Shown in pieces: positions 7,804 to 16,197 of a stretch of 64,000 bases of DNA. Source of the stretch: CAWDJT01 sp963828705 (GTDB lineage Bacteria > Desulfobacterota > Syntrophobacteria > Syntrophobacterales > Syntrophobacteraceae). Positions within the stretch are counted from its first letter, which is position 1, and every line of letters starts with the position of its first letter. Under the pieces are notes generated by a model. That model searched no databases. It was not told the DNA's origin and was given only the letters and a program-made list of their open reading frames with translations. Location of the stretch: positions 1-64,000 of the forward strand of contig CAWHGA010000024.1 in NCBI GenBank assembly GCA_963828705.1, given 5' to 3'. Made by a program: the position numbers and the translations under genes.

Positions 7804-7872
7804 GCTTTATTTTTATCATTCAGGTATGATTTTTCTGATGACCATGCATTTTCTTGTTGGAGGGAATAGGAA

Positions 7873-8241
7873 TTACGCCCGGATCTTCTCCTTTTTCAGC
7901 ACGGCTTCTGCCTTGAGACGATTGACCGCCCTTTCCAGCACCGGAAAGACATTTTCTCTAATATCACCGGCAACTACCACCAGCATGACGTCGTCACCCA
8001 CCTGTCGACGGCCGGAGAAAAGATGGGCCTCGACAGCCGCAATACCAGGTTCGCGACGCATTTCATCGATTACTCGGTCCCAGGCGGCCTGATTCACGTC
8101 GATCTCCAACGACTCAGCCGGCAAACCGGCCCGAGTGGTTCCGCGGACCACTCCGTTGTGGCAGACGATCATCCCCACCTTGGCCGGATCGACCTCCTTC
8201 TTTACTTTTTCCACGAGACTGGCGAGCGTTACCATATTCAT
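7873..8241 (-). CDS. moaE: MoaE-like molybdopterin synthase large subunit
   Basis: A 122-residue protein. MoaE, with MoaD, inserts two sulfurs into cPMP to form molybdopterin. Recognisable elements are VGMIVCHNGVVRGTTR (the family's V-x-x-F-x-G-x-V-R segment), LEIDVN, the VGDDVMLVVVAGDIRENVF region and a C-terminal LKAEAVLKKE that matches the LK...KKE active-site tail. This is the shorter form seen in anaerobes. No moaD or moaA lies beside it. It is transcribed away from the mutase operon. Other molybdenum functions in the window (fdhD, a Mo oxidoreductase, a broken moeA) fit a molybdenum-using organism. Confidence 0.75.
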   Translation of the reverse strand: MNMVTLASLVEKVKKEVDPAKVGMIVCHNGVVRGTTRAGLPAESLEIDVNQAAWDRVIDEMRREPGIAAVEAHLFSGRRQVGDDVMLVVVAGDIRENVFPVLERAVNRLKAEAVLKKEKIRA

Positions 8242-8759
8242 TCCCTCCTCATTTGGAAAGCCGGCGACTGCGGCTCATCTCAGTCCGAACCATTCGATCC
8301 CATCATCCATTGCAACCTTTACGGCCTGCGCACGCCAATTGCAATCTTGAAAATCAGCTGGCTACAATCTCCAGCGACACCTGTGCTGCATGTGAACCGC
8401 TGCACTAAATGATGTTGATTCTCATTCATCATATCTGATACATTGCTTGTGATCTGTGGAACTTCGCTTGTGATCCGTGGAACCTACTGCTGGACTTGGC
8501 AACAACGTGAACTGTCACTCGATCGGGCGAATCAAAGAATATGATCGCGCGCAGCCTCTGCGGCACTGCCGTATCACCGACAGCCTTCACCCGCCCACTA
8601 TATCCGACGCACCACCCCTGAAGGAGCCAGCCCCGCCGTTTACACCGCTGAGCGATGGAACAAATCGACGTCAACTTAGCGGCTTTTGGATGGAAGTCAA
8701 GCTGATCCCGCCCCTCGGTGGGACCGACTGCTTCTGAGAATGAATAGAGGAGGGACAGC
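8242..8759. other. divergent intergenic region between moaE and mcmA1
   Basis: Of 518 bases, the notable feature is a tandem repeat (next entry). I looked for a cobalamin riboswitch and found no B12-box-like core. The 3' end carries AGAGGAGGGACAGC, the strong ribosome-binding site of mcmA1. Confidence 0.4.
8445..8483 (+). promoter_or_regulatory. tandem 18-bp direct repeat upstream of the mutase operon
   Basis: GCTTGTGATCTGTGGAAC (8445-8462) and GCTTGTGATCCGTGGAAC (8466-8483) differ at one base and are 21 bases apart, two helical turns. Such spacing suits a dimeric or cooperative regulator. It lies about 280 bases before mcmA1, so an operator role is an inference. Confidence 0.35.
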
Positions 8760-10439
8760 ATGTTTGACCAAAAGGAACTGGAAAAGATTCGAGCAGCACA
8801 AGCGCAATGGGACCAGGGCACGGTCCAGAAGGCCATCACGCGCTCGCCGGAACGCAAGCCGGTGTTCACCAGCATTTCGGGCATGCCGGTGCAACGCCTC
8901 TACACCCCACTGGATGCAGTCAATCAAGACTACTCTCAAGATCTGGGTTTCCCAGGAGAATTCCCCTTTACCCGCGGCGTTCAGCCCACCATGTATCGCG
9001 GCCGGTTCTGGACCATGCGTCAGTATGCCGGGTTTGGCAACGCCAAGGAAAGCAATGAGCGCTACCGCTATCTGCTGGCGCAAGGCCAAACCGGGTTGAG
9101 CGTCGCTTTCGATCTTCCCACCCAGGCGGGCTACGACAGTGACCATCCGCTGTCCATGGGCGAAGTGGGCAAGGTAGGTGTGGCCATCGACTCGCTCGAT
9201 GACATGCGGGTGCTTTTCAACAGTATCCCACTGGATAAAGTCACCACCTCGATGACCATCAATGCCCCGGCCACGGTGCTGCTGGCCATGTACCTGGCTA
9301 TCGCCGAGGAACAAGGGGTTCCCTTCGACAAAGTGGGCGGGACCGTTCAAAACGACGTGCTCAAGGAAATCATCTGCCGCGGTCAGTACATTTACCCGCC
9401 CAAGCCCAGCATGCGGCTCACGGTGGACCTCATTGATTACTGTTACAAGCAGGTCCCCAAATGGAACACCATCAGCATCAGCGGTTACCACATTCGCGAA
9501 GCCGGCTCCACGGCGGCCCAGGAGATGGCCTTCACCATCGCCGACGGCATCGCCTACGTGCAGGCCTGCGTTGAGCGCGGTCTGGCGGTGGATTCCTTCG
9601 GACCGCGGTTGAGCTTTTTCTTCAACTCCTTTACCAACGTCCTCGAAGAAGTGGCCAAATTCCGCGCCGGCCGCCGCTACTGGGCTCGGATCATGAAGGA
9701 GCGCTTCGGCTCCAAGGATGCGCGTTCCATGATGATGCGCTACCATGTGCAAACTGGTGGTGTGACACTGACCGCTCAGCAGCCGCTCAACAACATCGTG
9801 CGTGTGGCCCTGCAGGCCTATGCAGCCGCACTCGGCGGCTGCCAGTCGCTGCACACCAATTCCTACGATGAAGCCCTCTGCCTGCCCACCCAGGAAGCTG
9901 TGACCGTGGCGCTCCGCACCCAGCAGGTAGTGGCGGAAGAAAGCGGCTCCGCCGATACCATCGACCCGTTGGCCGGCTGCTATTTCGTGGAAGCCATGAC
10001 CGACAAGATCGAGGCGGAAATCGATACGTATATCAAGAAAATCGATGCCATGGGCGGAACCTTGACCGCCATCGAGCAGGGCTATATCCAGAAGGAAATC
10101 CAGAACAGCGCCTATCGGTTCCAGAAGGAAATCGAATCCAACGAACGAGTCTACGTGGGGATCAACAAGTACACCATGGAGGAAGCTCCGCCCACCAACC
10201 TGCTCCGGGTGGACATGACGGTTGGTGAAATCGAAGTCGCCAAACTGAAGCAGCTCCGCGCTGAACGCGACCAGAACCAATGGAAGAAAGCCCTGGAGCA
10301 ACTGCGAGCCGTCTCTCAGACCAGCGATAACGTCATGCCGGCGGTTATTGAAGCCGTCAAGGCCCGGGCAACCGTGGGCGAAATCTGCGATGTCTGGCGG
10401 GACATTTACGGCGAATACCGACCCAAGGAATTCGTCTAG
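8760..10439 (+). CDS. mcmA1: methylmalonyl-CoA mutase, large (catalytic) subunit
   Basis: This 559-residue protein is the substrate-binding TIM-barrel half of B12-dependent methylmalonyl-CoA mutase, interconverting (R)-methylmalonyl-CoA and succinyl-CoA. The cobalamin domain is encoded by the next gene. By eye it aligns without gaps to the Propionibacterium enzyme through residue 250: Tyr89 (RQYAGF), Arg207 and His244 are kept, and the Tyr89/Arg207 pair favours methylmalonyl-CoA over isobutyryl-CoA. Tyr75, which contacts CoA, is Gln (RGVQPTMY), which I believe is common in this subfamily. AGGAGG lies eight bases before the ATG. It heads the operon mcmA1-mcmA2-meaB-mce. The 534-codon open frame on the opposite strand is a composition shadow. 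Confidence 0.93.
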   Translation: MFDQKELEKIRAAQAQWDQGTVQKAITRSPERKPVFTSISGMPVQRLYTPLDAVNQDYSQDLGFPGEFPFTRGVQPTMYRGRFWTMRQYAGFGNAKESNERYRYLLAQGQTGLSVAFDLPTQAGYDSDHPLSMGEVGKVGVAIDSLDDMRVLFNSIPLDKVTTSMTINAPATVLLAMYLAIAEEQGVPFDKVGGTVQNDVLKEIICRGQYIYPPKPSMRLTVDLIDYCYKQVPKWNTISISGYHIREAGSTAAQEMAFTIADGIAYVQACVERGLAVDSFGPRLSFFFNSFTNVLEEVAKFRAGRRYWARIMKERFGSKDARSMMMRYHVQTGGVTLTAQQPLNNIVRVALQAYAAALGGCQSLHTNSYDEALCLPTQEAVTVALRTQQVVAEESGSADTIDPLAGCYFVEAMTDKIEAEIDTYIKKIDAMGGTLTAIEQGYIQKEIQNSAYRFQKEIESNERVYVGINKYTMEEAPPTNLLRVDMTVGEIEVAKLKQLRAERDQNQWKKALEQLRAVSQTSDNVMPAVIEAVKARATVGEICDVWRDIYGEYRPKEFV

Positions 10440-10485
10440 GGCTGAAAACGACCGACAATAGAATCATCGCGGAGGATGACACACC

Positions 10486-10893
10486 ATGGCACCAGCAAGC
10501 AAAATCAAAATTGTCGTTGCAAAACCTGGACTGGATGGCCACGACCGTGGCGCCAAGCTGTTGGCGAGGATCTTTGCCGAAGCCGGGATGGAAGTCATTT
10601 ACACCGGCCTGCGGCAGACCCCGGAAATGATCGTTGAAACCGCCTTGCAGGAAGACGCCGACGTGGTCGGCATGAGCAGCCTGTCCGGCGTGCACAATTA
10701 CTTCTTCCCCCGAGTGGTGGAGCTGCTTAAACAGAAGGGGCTGCATGATGTTTTGGTGGTGGGCGGCGGCATTATTCCGACCGAAGATGTTGAGTTCTTG
10801 AAGAAGGCCGGGGTCGCAGAGATCTTTGGCCCGGGCACACCCACCACGGATATTGTGGGATTTATCCAGAATAACGTGCGCACCCGCAATTAA
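10486..10893 (+). CDS. mcmA2: methylmalonyl-CoA mutase, small (cobalamin-binding) subunit
   Basis: A 135-residue Rossmann-like B12-binding protein with the full signature: DGHDRG (His19 is the lower axial cobalt ligand), MSSLSGVH and VVGGGII. It binds adenosylcobalamin base-off and pairs with the large subunit. GGAGG sits about ten bases before the ATG. The 46-base gap to mcmA1 and four more genes or partial genes of the same pathway downstream make a single operon likely. The split subunit form is typical of archaea and many anaerobes, in contrast to the fused enzyme of animals and Propionibacterium. Confidence 0.93.
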   Translation: MAPASKIKIVVAKPGLDGHDRGAKLLARIFAEAGMEVIYTGLRQTPEMIVETALQEDADVVGMSSLSGVHNYFFPRVVELLKQKGLHDVLVVGGGIIPTEDVEFLKKAGVAEIFGPGTPTTDIVGFIQNNVRTRN

Positions 10894-11007
10894 TCATTGA
10901 TGTTCCGGAAGTGGGATATGCACCCATCCCTGTTTGAGCCCACTCCGCTTTTGACGGGGGAGGGAGGAGCTGATTCTCACCGCCATGCAAACTCGAAAGA
11001 ATCACTC

Positions 11008-11974
11008 ATGACCCTGGACTATGTGAAAGAAGTCCTGGAAGGTTCGCCACGGGCGGTAGCCCGTCTGATCTCCTGGCTGGAAGACGAGAACGAACGGGCT
11101 TATCCGTGCATGGAATCACTCTACCCCCACACCGGCAACGCTTATGTCATCGGCATCACCGGCTCACCCGGGGCCGGCAAGAGCACCCTCACCGATAAGC
11201 TGACCCATGGTCTACGCCACAAGGGTTTAACCGTCGGGATTGTGGCTGTCGATCCGTCAAGCCCGTTTACCGGCGGGGCGGTGCTCGGCGACCGGGTGCG
11301 CATGAGCCGGCTCAGCACCGACCCCGGTGTGTTCATTCGCAGTATGGCCACCCGCGGATTTCTGGGCGGACTTGCCAAGGCCACGGCTGATGTCGTGAAA
11401 GTGCTTGATGCCTCCGGCAAGGACATCGTCGTCATCGAAACCGTGGGGGTCGGTCAGGATGAAGTGGACATTATCGGCATCGCCGACACCACGTGCCTGG
11501 TGCTGGTGCCAGGTCTGGGCGACGCCATTCAGAGTATGAAGGCGGGCGTTATGGAGATCGCCGATGTGTTCGTCATCAACAAGGCCGACCACATCGGCGC
11601 CGATCAACTTTGGGCCGAAGTGACCTTCCGCATCGAACAGGACGCCAGCATCAAACGCGGCAACTGGGCACCCACGGTGGTCAAGACCGTGGCCGTGGAA
11701 GATCAGGGAATGGACAGACCTGATTGCCGCCATCGAGCAGCATCGTCAATGGCTGGAGGAAACCGGGAAGTTCCAGGAAAACCGCCGCCAGCGGACCCGT
11801 CAGGAAACGCTGCGTATGATCCACAATGAACTGTTCCGGCGAGTGCGCCAGCAGCTCGCCGAAACCGGCACATTCGACCAATTGGTGGACGAGATTTTGA
11901 CGCGCAAACGCGACCCCTACAGCATCCTGCGAGATCTGCTGGGGAATGTATTCAACCAACCCATTTGTCTATGA
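11008..11974 (+). pseudogene. meaB: MeaB-type G-protein chaperone of the mutase, frameshifted
   Basis: MeaB (ArgK family) is a GTPase that gates cofactor loading and protects methylmalonyl-CoA mutase. The first frame has the P-loop GSPGAGKST, DPSSPFTGGAVLGDR, the switch ETVGVGQDE and NKAD, then ends abnormally after VAVEDQG near 11708. A one-base shift continues the protein (DLIAAIEQHRQWLEETGKF to KRDPYSILRDLL) to a TGA at 11974, completing the C-terminal dimerisation arm, for about 322 residues in all. The ATG at 11008 fits the family start. Position right after mcmA2 agrees with its job. The indel is either a sequencing error or a real inactivation. Confidence 0.85.
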
Positions 11975-11988
11975 AGTGAGGTGACCCT

Positions 11989-12394
11989 ATGAAGGTGTTG
12001 AAAGTCGATCACATTGGCATCGCCGTGCAGAGCATCGAAGCCACCAAGAAACTCTACCAGGAAATCCTGGGGCTGGAACATGCCGGAAGCGAAACCGTAG
12101 CCGAGCAGAAGGTCACAACCGCCTTCTTCCCGGTGGGGGACACAGAAGTGGAATTATTGGAATCCACCGCCCCCGACGGACCCATCGCCGGCTTTCTGGA
12201 AAAACGCGGCGAAGGTGTACAGCACATCGCCTTTCGAGTGGCCAACATCGAGGAAGCCCTGGCGGAGCTCAAAGCCAAAGGGCGTGCGACTGATCGATGA
12301 AAAACCCCGCAGAGGCGCAGGCGGCGCCAAGATCGCCTTCCTGCATCCCAAATCCACCTACGGGGTGCTGGTGGAACTCTGCGAAAGGGATTGA
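11989..12394 (+). pseudogene. mce: methylmalonyl-CoA epimerase, frameshifted
   Basis: A vicinal-oxygen-chelate protein that swaps the (R) and (S) forms of methylmalonyl-CoA, linking carboxylation chemistry to the mutase. VDHIGIAV holds the first metal His; ETEVELLE-like strands and GVQHIAFRV with another ligand His follow. The frame breaks after ELKAKG near 12283; one base on, it resumes as GVRLIDEKPRRGAGG and ends FLHPKSTYGVLVELCERD with the last metal Glu. Rebuilt length is about 134, normal for the family. GAGGTGA gives a good ribosome-binding site. It is the last gene of the mutase operon, and a terminator follows within 80 bases. Confidence 0.85.
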
Positions 12395-12469
12395 CCAACG
12401 AGGTATGCAGCGTGTTCTTATGGTTGAACCAGGGTAGCGTCGCCCCCGGTGATTGGTTCCGAACACTCG

Positions 12470-12522
12470 ACGGCTGGAAACGACCCTGCGGTGATGGGGC
12501 CGCTTCCAGCCGTTTTGCTTTT
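12470..12522 (+). terminator. rho-independent terminator of the mutase operon
   Basis: ACGGCTGGAA (12470-12479) pairs perfectly with TTCCAGCCGT (12504-12513), followed by TTTGCTTTT. The 24-base loop is long but partly self-pairing. It lies 75 bases after the rebuilt mce stop. Confidence 0.6.
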
Positions 12523-12547
12523 GGGGCACGGCCGGCCCGTCCAGGTG

Positions 12548-12588
12548 ACAAAAACAAGAGACTGCTTCCTGACCCACAGGAAGCAGTC
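12548..12588 (-). terminator. rho-independent terminator, minus strand
   Basis: A perfect 12-bp stem (12560-12571 with 12577-12588), five-base loop, then TCTTGTTTTT on the minus strand. It terminates minus-strand transcription coming from the gene remnant upstream and stands tail-to-tail with the mutase terminator 26 bases away. Confidence 0.75.
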
Positions 12589-12599
12589 CATGACATAGA

Positions 12600-12895
12600 G
12601 CACGATCGGCTACCAGGGTCACCTTCAGGACCCCGCGGGCGAGGAATCCCAGTTCGTCGCCATTGGTCGGGTTGTGCATCGCTTCCAGCAGCATTCGAGT
12701 GTCCTTGGCACCAGCAAAAACGTATCCGTCCGGGATCTGCACCCCGCAATCTGACCAAGGCTGCCGTCCAGTTGATCCCCGTTGCCAATCGATTTGGGCT
12801 CCAACAGGTGGATTCTCCTTTTGCTGCGCCGCAACGGAAAGCACCACAAACCATAGCAGCACCGTCAACGCCATGGCTCTTGCCGCTACCCTCAT
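12600..12895 (-). pseudogene. truncated DUF2167-like secreted or membrane protein
   Basis: It starts with a signal peptide-like segment (ALTVLLWFVVLSVAA). The next 60 residues resemble the N-terminus of DUF2167 proteins: IDWQRGS, IPDGYVFAGAKDTRMLLEAM, NPTNGDELGFLA. The match ends there. The frame runs on into the terminator stem, and no frame continues the family. DUF2167 proteins are normally near 300 residues, so this is a stump of under 100 residues, apparently cut by deletion. The terminator directly after it may belong to the original gene. Confidence 0.4.
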
Positions 12896-12925
12896 CTGGG
12901 CCCCCCGAAGTTTTGAATTGTTCCA

Positions 12926-13483
12926 TTATGTAAACGTTCTTTCAAATAATTCGGCGACTGCTCTCTTGCCGTTTTCTTCGAGAAAACGCGTTCCCGTTCC
13001 CGTGAAATGGCTGTGACTTATGGCCGGCTCGTCCCCTTTCTTGCGCTCGACCCATTCTTTCTGATTCCAGAAAAACCATGCATTACGTTTCTGATCAAAC
13101 ACATGTAATGGCTTATTACATAGTTTGGAAAACTCAGCGCCCCATCCTGTGCCACCCTTTACGGTATTGTCAGCCAGGATTTCTCCAATCACATAGATCT
13201 CCTGTCCACTATTAATCTGATACCAAATACTTTGCAGAATCTTCCTGATTGTCTCATTCTTTGTATAGCGGCGATTCATAAGTCGCGAAACGTATTCAAG
13301 ACTCACATCTCCATTTTTTAGCTCTTCACGATTCAGGACGCGCAAGCCTCGGTGGCGAACAATACTGTGTCCATCAAAGGTAAAATTCACTTCCTCGATG
13401 CCAAAGCGCTCAGCATTCGCGCCAAATTCAGCTTCAGCTCCCTTAATACCACCACTAAACAAAATACAATCTTCCTTCTTCAT
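12926..13483 (-). CDS. SLOG/Rossmann-like hypothetical protein
   Basis: A 185-residue protein. LFSGGIKGAEAEFGANAERFGI at the start and GGTGWGAEFSKLCNKPLHVFDQ near residue 125 are placed like the nucleotide-binding loops of SLOG (LOG/DprA/TRPM-type) Rossmann folds. Between them is a basic helical stretch (YVSRLMNRRYTKNETIRK). SLOG domains bind or process nucleotides and many act in nucleotide-signal defence systems, but no effector gene is adjacent. AGGAA precedes the ATG at 13483. Base composition is AT-richer than surrounding genes, suggesting transfer. Assignment is by motif spacing only. Confidence 0.5.
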   Translation of the reverse strand: MKKEDCILFSGGIKGAEAEFGANAERFGIEEVNFTFDGHSIVRHRGLRVLNREELKNGDVSLEYVSRLMNRRYTKNETIRKILQSIWYQINSGQEIYVIGEILADNTVKGGTGWGAEFSKLCNKPLHVFDQKRNAWFFWNQKEWVERKKGDEPAISHSHFTGTGTRFLEENGKRAVAELFERTFT

Positions 13484-14539
13484 GTTGGTTCCTTTCTCAA
13501 ATGTTTCTGTAACCATAATGGAGTTACAGGTATTGCCTCAAACCGTTCATAGTAAAATCGCTAACAAGCGATCCTCCTGCAAAAGTTTTTTCCACCCTTC
13601 GATACCTCAGGGCGAACGGATTTTGCCTTCGCAACAGACTGTTTTTCCGTTCGTGGTGAGGTATCGAACCATGAACGGAGATAGTCTTGCACGAGGCTCA
13701 CGTATACGAATTCCATATAACGCCTGAAATTACGACCTTGAAGAACTCATATACGAATCCCCCATTTTACTGCGTTCTTGCCGTAGATTGCAGCAGCAAA
13801 AACATCTGTTTGATTCATCGGTGCAGCCAGTTCTTTCTATGGTCCCAACGACAACGGGAAGGAATTCATGAAGTTGGGTGGGGAAGTGTCGCTGGGCCAA
13901 TGGCTTTCCCACGAACCGCGCTGTTGATTCTTTAACATACCAGGGACTTATGCACAATGCAAACTCAACCGAATTGCGCTTCGCATGCGTCATTGTCAAC
14001 GCGTGCCCGGCATTGTGGTTTCAGAACCGAAGTATGCAACACAGAACCTGTCATAGGGCATATTCAGTTCCACGATAAAAAGAACCCGAGGAGAGACAAG
14101 TCGACATCCCGAATCTCTGGTTAAGGATTGAATATTCATCTCTATCATGTTTCTGGATGCCCGCCTGCGCGGGCATGACGAGCTAGAGCTTCCAATTCGG
14201 TCGTCATTCCTGCGAAGGCAGGAATCCAGGAAGGGCTGTGACTCAGGCACCCCGAAACCAACATTAAATCTTTGTTCTTCATCCAGCCTCTTAACTTCTC
14301 TTCATCACTTGCTATAATTTCAGAGAGCTTGTTTAGGTCCTTGGTATGCCTTCGGCGGAAATGAAATAAACAACGTAATTACGGTAAGTTGTTATCTTCA
14401 TCGAACATGTCAAGGCCCAGCAGGCTACTGAGTTGGCCTTTTCTGAGCCTTTTTCAGGCGACATCTGAGGACCGGCACTGATAGCAACACCTGGTCCGAT
14501 GTTGCACCAGCAAGAGCGGATTGAGACGGCGGCCGAACA
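13484..14539. other. 1-kb gene-poor region
   Basis: No supported gene. Short open frames lack ribosome-binding sites and family resemblance. It contains a palindromic repeat pair (14153-14229) and is AT-richer than average. Confidence 0.4.
14153..14229. repeat. REP-like palindromic repeat pair
   Basis: CTGGATGCCCGCCTGCGCGG...CATGACG (14153-14180) and CGTCATTCCTGCGAAGGCAG...TCCAG (14202-14229) are inverted relatives, each with its own hairpin. Related units occur at 18871-18939 and 50030-50120, so this is a dispersed repeat family in the genome. Confidence 0.65.
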
Positions 14540-15145
14540 ATGCGAATCAGTGGCAGCGACATCCTTGTGGATATCTACCCGGGCCTGCAGGAACCTGTGG
14601 ACGCCGCCAGTGGCGCCCTAGTTCCAGCCGGCAGTCGGGATGTCACCCAGACCAGAACCCCCCAAACAACACCGGAATCGGGACGTGAATCCCCGGATGT
14701 CTACACCAGCGCCAAATCCGACACCTCCCGCCAGCGCAAGCAAGACACCGTTGAGATTCAGAAGTTCAAGGAGCGCGACACTGAGGTCCTCCAGCATGAG
14801 CAGGCTCACCTGGCGGCCGCCGGCATGTATGCCCGGGGCGTCCCCCAATACAACTATCGCCTGGGACCCGATGGCAGGCTGTACGCAGTGGGAGGGGAAG
14901 TGTCCCTGGATGTAATCCCGGTTGCGAACAGCCCCCAGAGCACCCTGACCAAGATGGGGCAGATCCGCCGGGCAGCACTGGCTCTGGCCAACCCGCCGGC
15001 TCAAGACTACCGGGTCGCCTCACAGACTCCCTACGAAATCTATCGTACGCGGATGGAGATGCTCAACCAGCAGCGGGAAAAAACGCAGGAAAACCCTCAA
15101 TTCATGACTCAACAAAAAGGAACTATGATTGACGCCTGGGCGTAA
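14540..15145 (+). CDS. SprA-family putative metalloprotease-like protein
   Basis: A 201-residue protein. After a low-complexity, Ser/Thr/Pro-rich first 75 residues comes the conserved SprA-related core: KFKERDTEVLQHEQAHLAAAG with an HExxH-like HEQAH, then YNYRLGPDGRLYAVGGEVSLD with a distal Glu, and a helical tail (KMGQIRRAALALANPPAQD). The HEQAH plus GGEV pattern suggests a zinc-dependent peptidase, but activity in this family is, to my knowledge, not established. There is no signal peptide. It is monocistronic, and the gene after it runs the opposite way. Confidence 0.75.
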   Translation: MRISGSDILVDIYPGLQEPVDAASGALVPAGSRDVTQTRTPQTTPESGRESPDVYTSAKSDTSRQRKQDTVEIQKFKERDTEVLQHEQAHLAAAGMYARGVPQYNYRLGPDGRLYAVGGEVSLDVIPVANSPQSTLTKMGQIRRAALALANPPAQDYRVASQTPYEIYRTRMEMLNQQREKTQENPQFMTQQKGTMIDAWA

Positions 15146-15201
15146 AGGTGGGTGACATCCGATTGGGTCCGGCGGAGTTGTCGTCGCGGAACCCGCCGTT
15201 A

Positions 15202-16062
15202 TCATGCAGCCAGGAATTGCTTGGTTTCATCCAGATCGGTTAGGGTTTCCGCCATAAATTTTTCCACCATTCGGGGGGTGATGCCCAAATGGGCAAATAC
15301 GTTATCCTGGTTGGGTTGAAAGAACCCATCCACCCCGCAACCAATGCCCATTCCAGAAACCATCCGATTTGACACATAAATAATGGCAACCATGTCGCGG
15401 TGTTCCTGGGCCTCCTGGGGCTGGTGATGAAAGCCGATGGAATCCACAACTTCGCCTGGAAATCGCCAGCGTCGGGCTATGATGGCCCCCAATTGCTGGT
15501 GATCGATCCCCAGGACTTCGCGTTCGGCGTCGATGAAGCGCAGTTGCCTGGCCTCGATGGCACTAATGATAAGATCAAAGTAGGCTTTGACATATCGGTT
15601 CAGAACAGTTTTGCCAATGTCATGAAGCAGCCCTGCGGTGTAGACGGTCAGGATATCCTCGAAACCAATCCGAGTGGCCACCTTTTCGGCCATCAGGGCC
15701 GTGGCCACCGAGTGCTGCCACAGTTCCCCTTCCCGCAGATCATAGCCGGCGGTTTTCCCACTGAAGAACTGGGTCGCGCAGGCGGCCATGATGACCTGGA
15801 TCAGCTGCCGTTGTCCCAAAGTAACGATAGCATCCCGCAGGGACCGGATGGCACGGCCCCGGGAATAGTATGCCGATTGTGCGATGGCCAGAACCTTGGC
15901 AGTAATAGCCTGGTCCAAGCGGATTACCTCCTCGATATTCCTGACCGGGGCCGTTTGCTGGATGAGTGGCATGACCTTGCGGACTACATCGGGGAACGGG
16001 GGAAGCTTCCCGGCAGATGCAATCACCTCTTTGAAAACGGCAGCGCTGGCAGCCTCAGTCAT
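15202..16062 (-). CDS. HDOD domain signalling protein
   Basis: A 286-residue protein with the HDOD layout: KLPPFPDVVRKVMPLIQQ at the N-terminus, VIRLDQAITAKVLAIAQSAYY, SLRDAIVTLGQRQL, then ELWQHSVATALMAE and AGLLHDIGKTVL, and a later HHQP. The HD pair is intact (LLHDIGK), although most HDOD proteins are thought to be non-catalytic adaptors for signalling or gene regulation. GGGAGG lies close before the ATG. There is no attached receiver or GGDEF domain. It is convergent with the SprA-like gene and divergent from the chelatase-like gene. Confidence 0.85.
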   Translation of the reverse strand: MTEAASAAVFKEVIASAGKLPPFPDVVRKVMPLIQQTAPVRNIEEVIRLDQAITAKVLAIAQSAYYSRGRAIRSLRDAIVTLGQRQLIQVIMAACATQFFSGKTAGYDLREGELWQHSVATALMAEKVATRIGFEDILTVYTAGLLHDIGKTVLNRYVKAYFDLIISAIEARQLRFIDAEREVLGIDHQQLGAIIARRWRFPGEVVDSIGFHHQPQEAQEHRDMVAIIYVSNRMVSGMGIGCGVDGFFQPNQDNVFAHLGITPRMVEKFMAETLTDLDETKQFLAA

Positions 16063-16197
16063 TTTTCCCTCCCCGGCCAGTATCGATTCGGATTTCGAAC
16101 ATATGTAGTCCTTTTATCGTAATCGAAACAATCTCTCAAGAGCTTGAAGTAATTCTGAACAGCGAGTATACAGAGGAGCCGGGTAACCGCACCGGAT

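Noticed and set aside
8242..8759. Cobalamin riboswitch before the mutase operon
   Set aside because: No B12-box-like core or matching stem could be found by eye on either strand.
8697..10301. 534-codon open frame antisense to mcmA1
   Set aside because: It mirrors the codon pattern of a clearly real gene on the other strand, has no ribosome-binding site and shows His/Gly-rich composition typical of GC-rich shadows.
12054..12926. 290-codon minus-strand frame across mce and the terminators
   Set aside because: It runs through two terminator hairpins and the mce coding sequence; only the separate frame from 12895 shows family resemblance.
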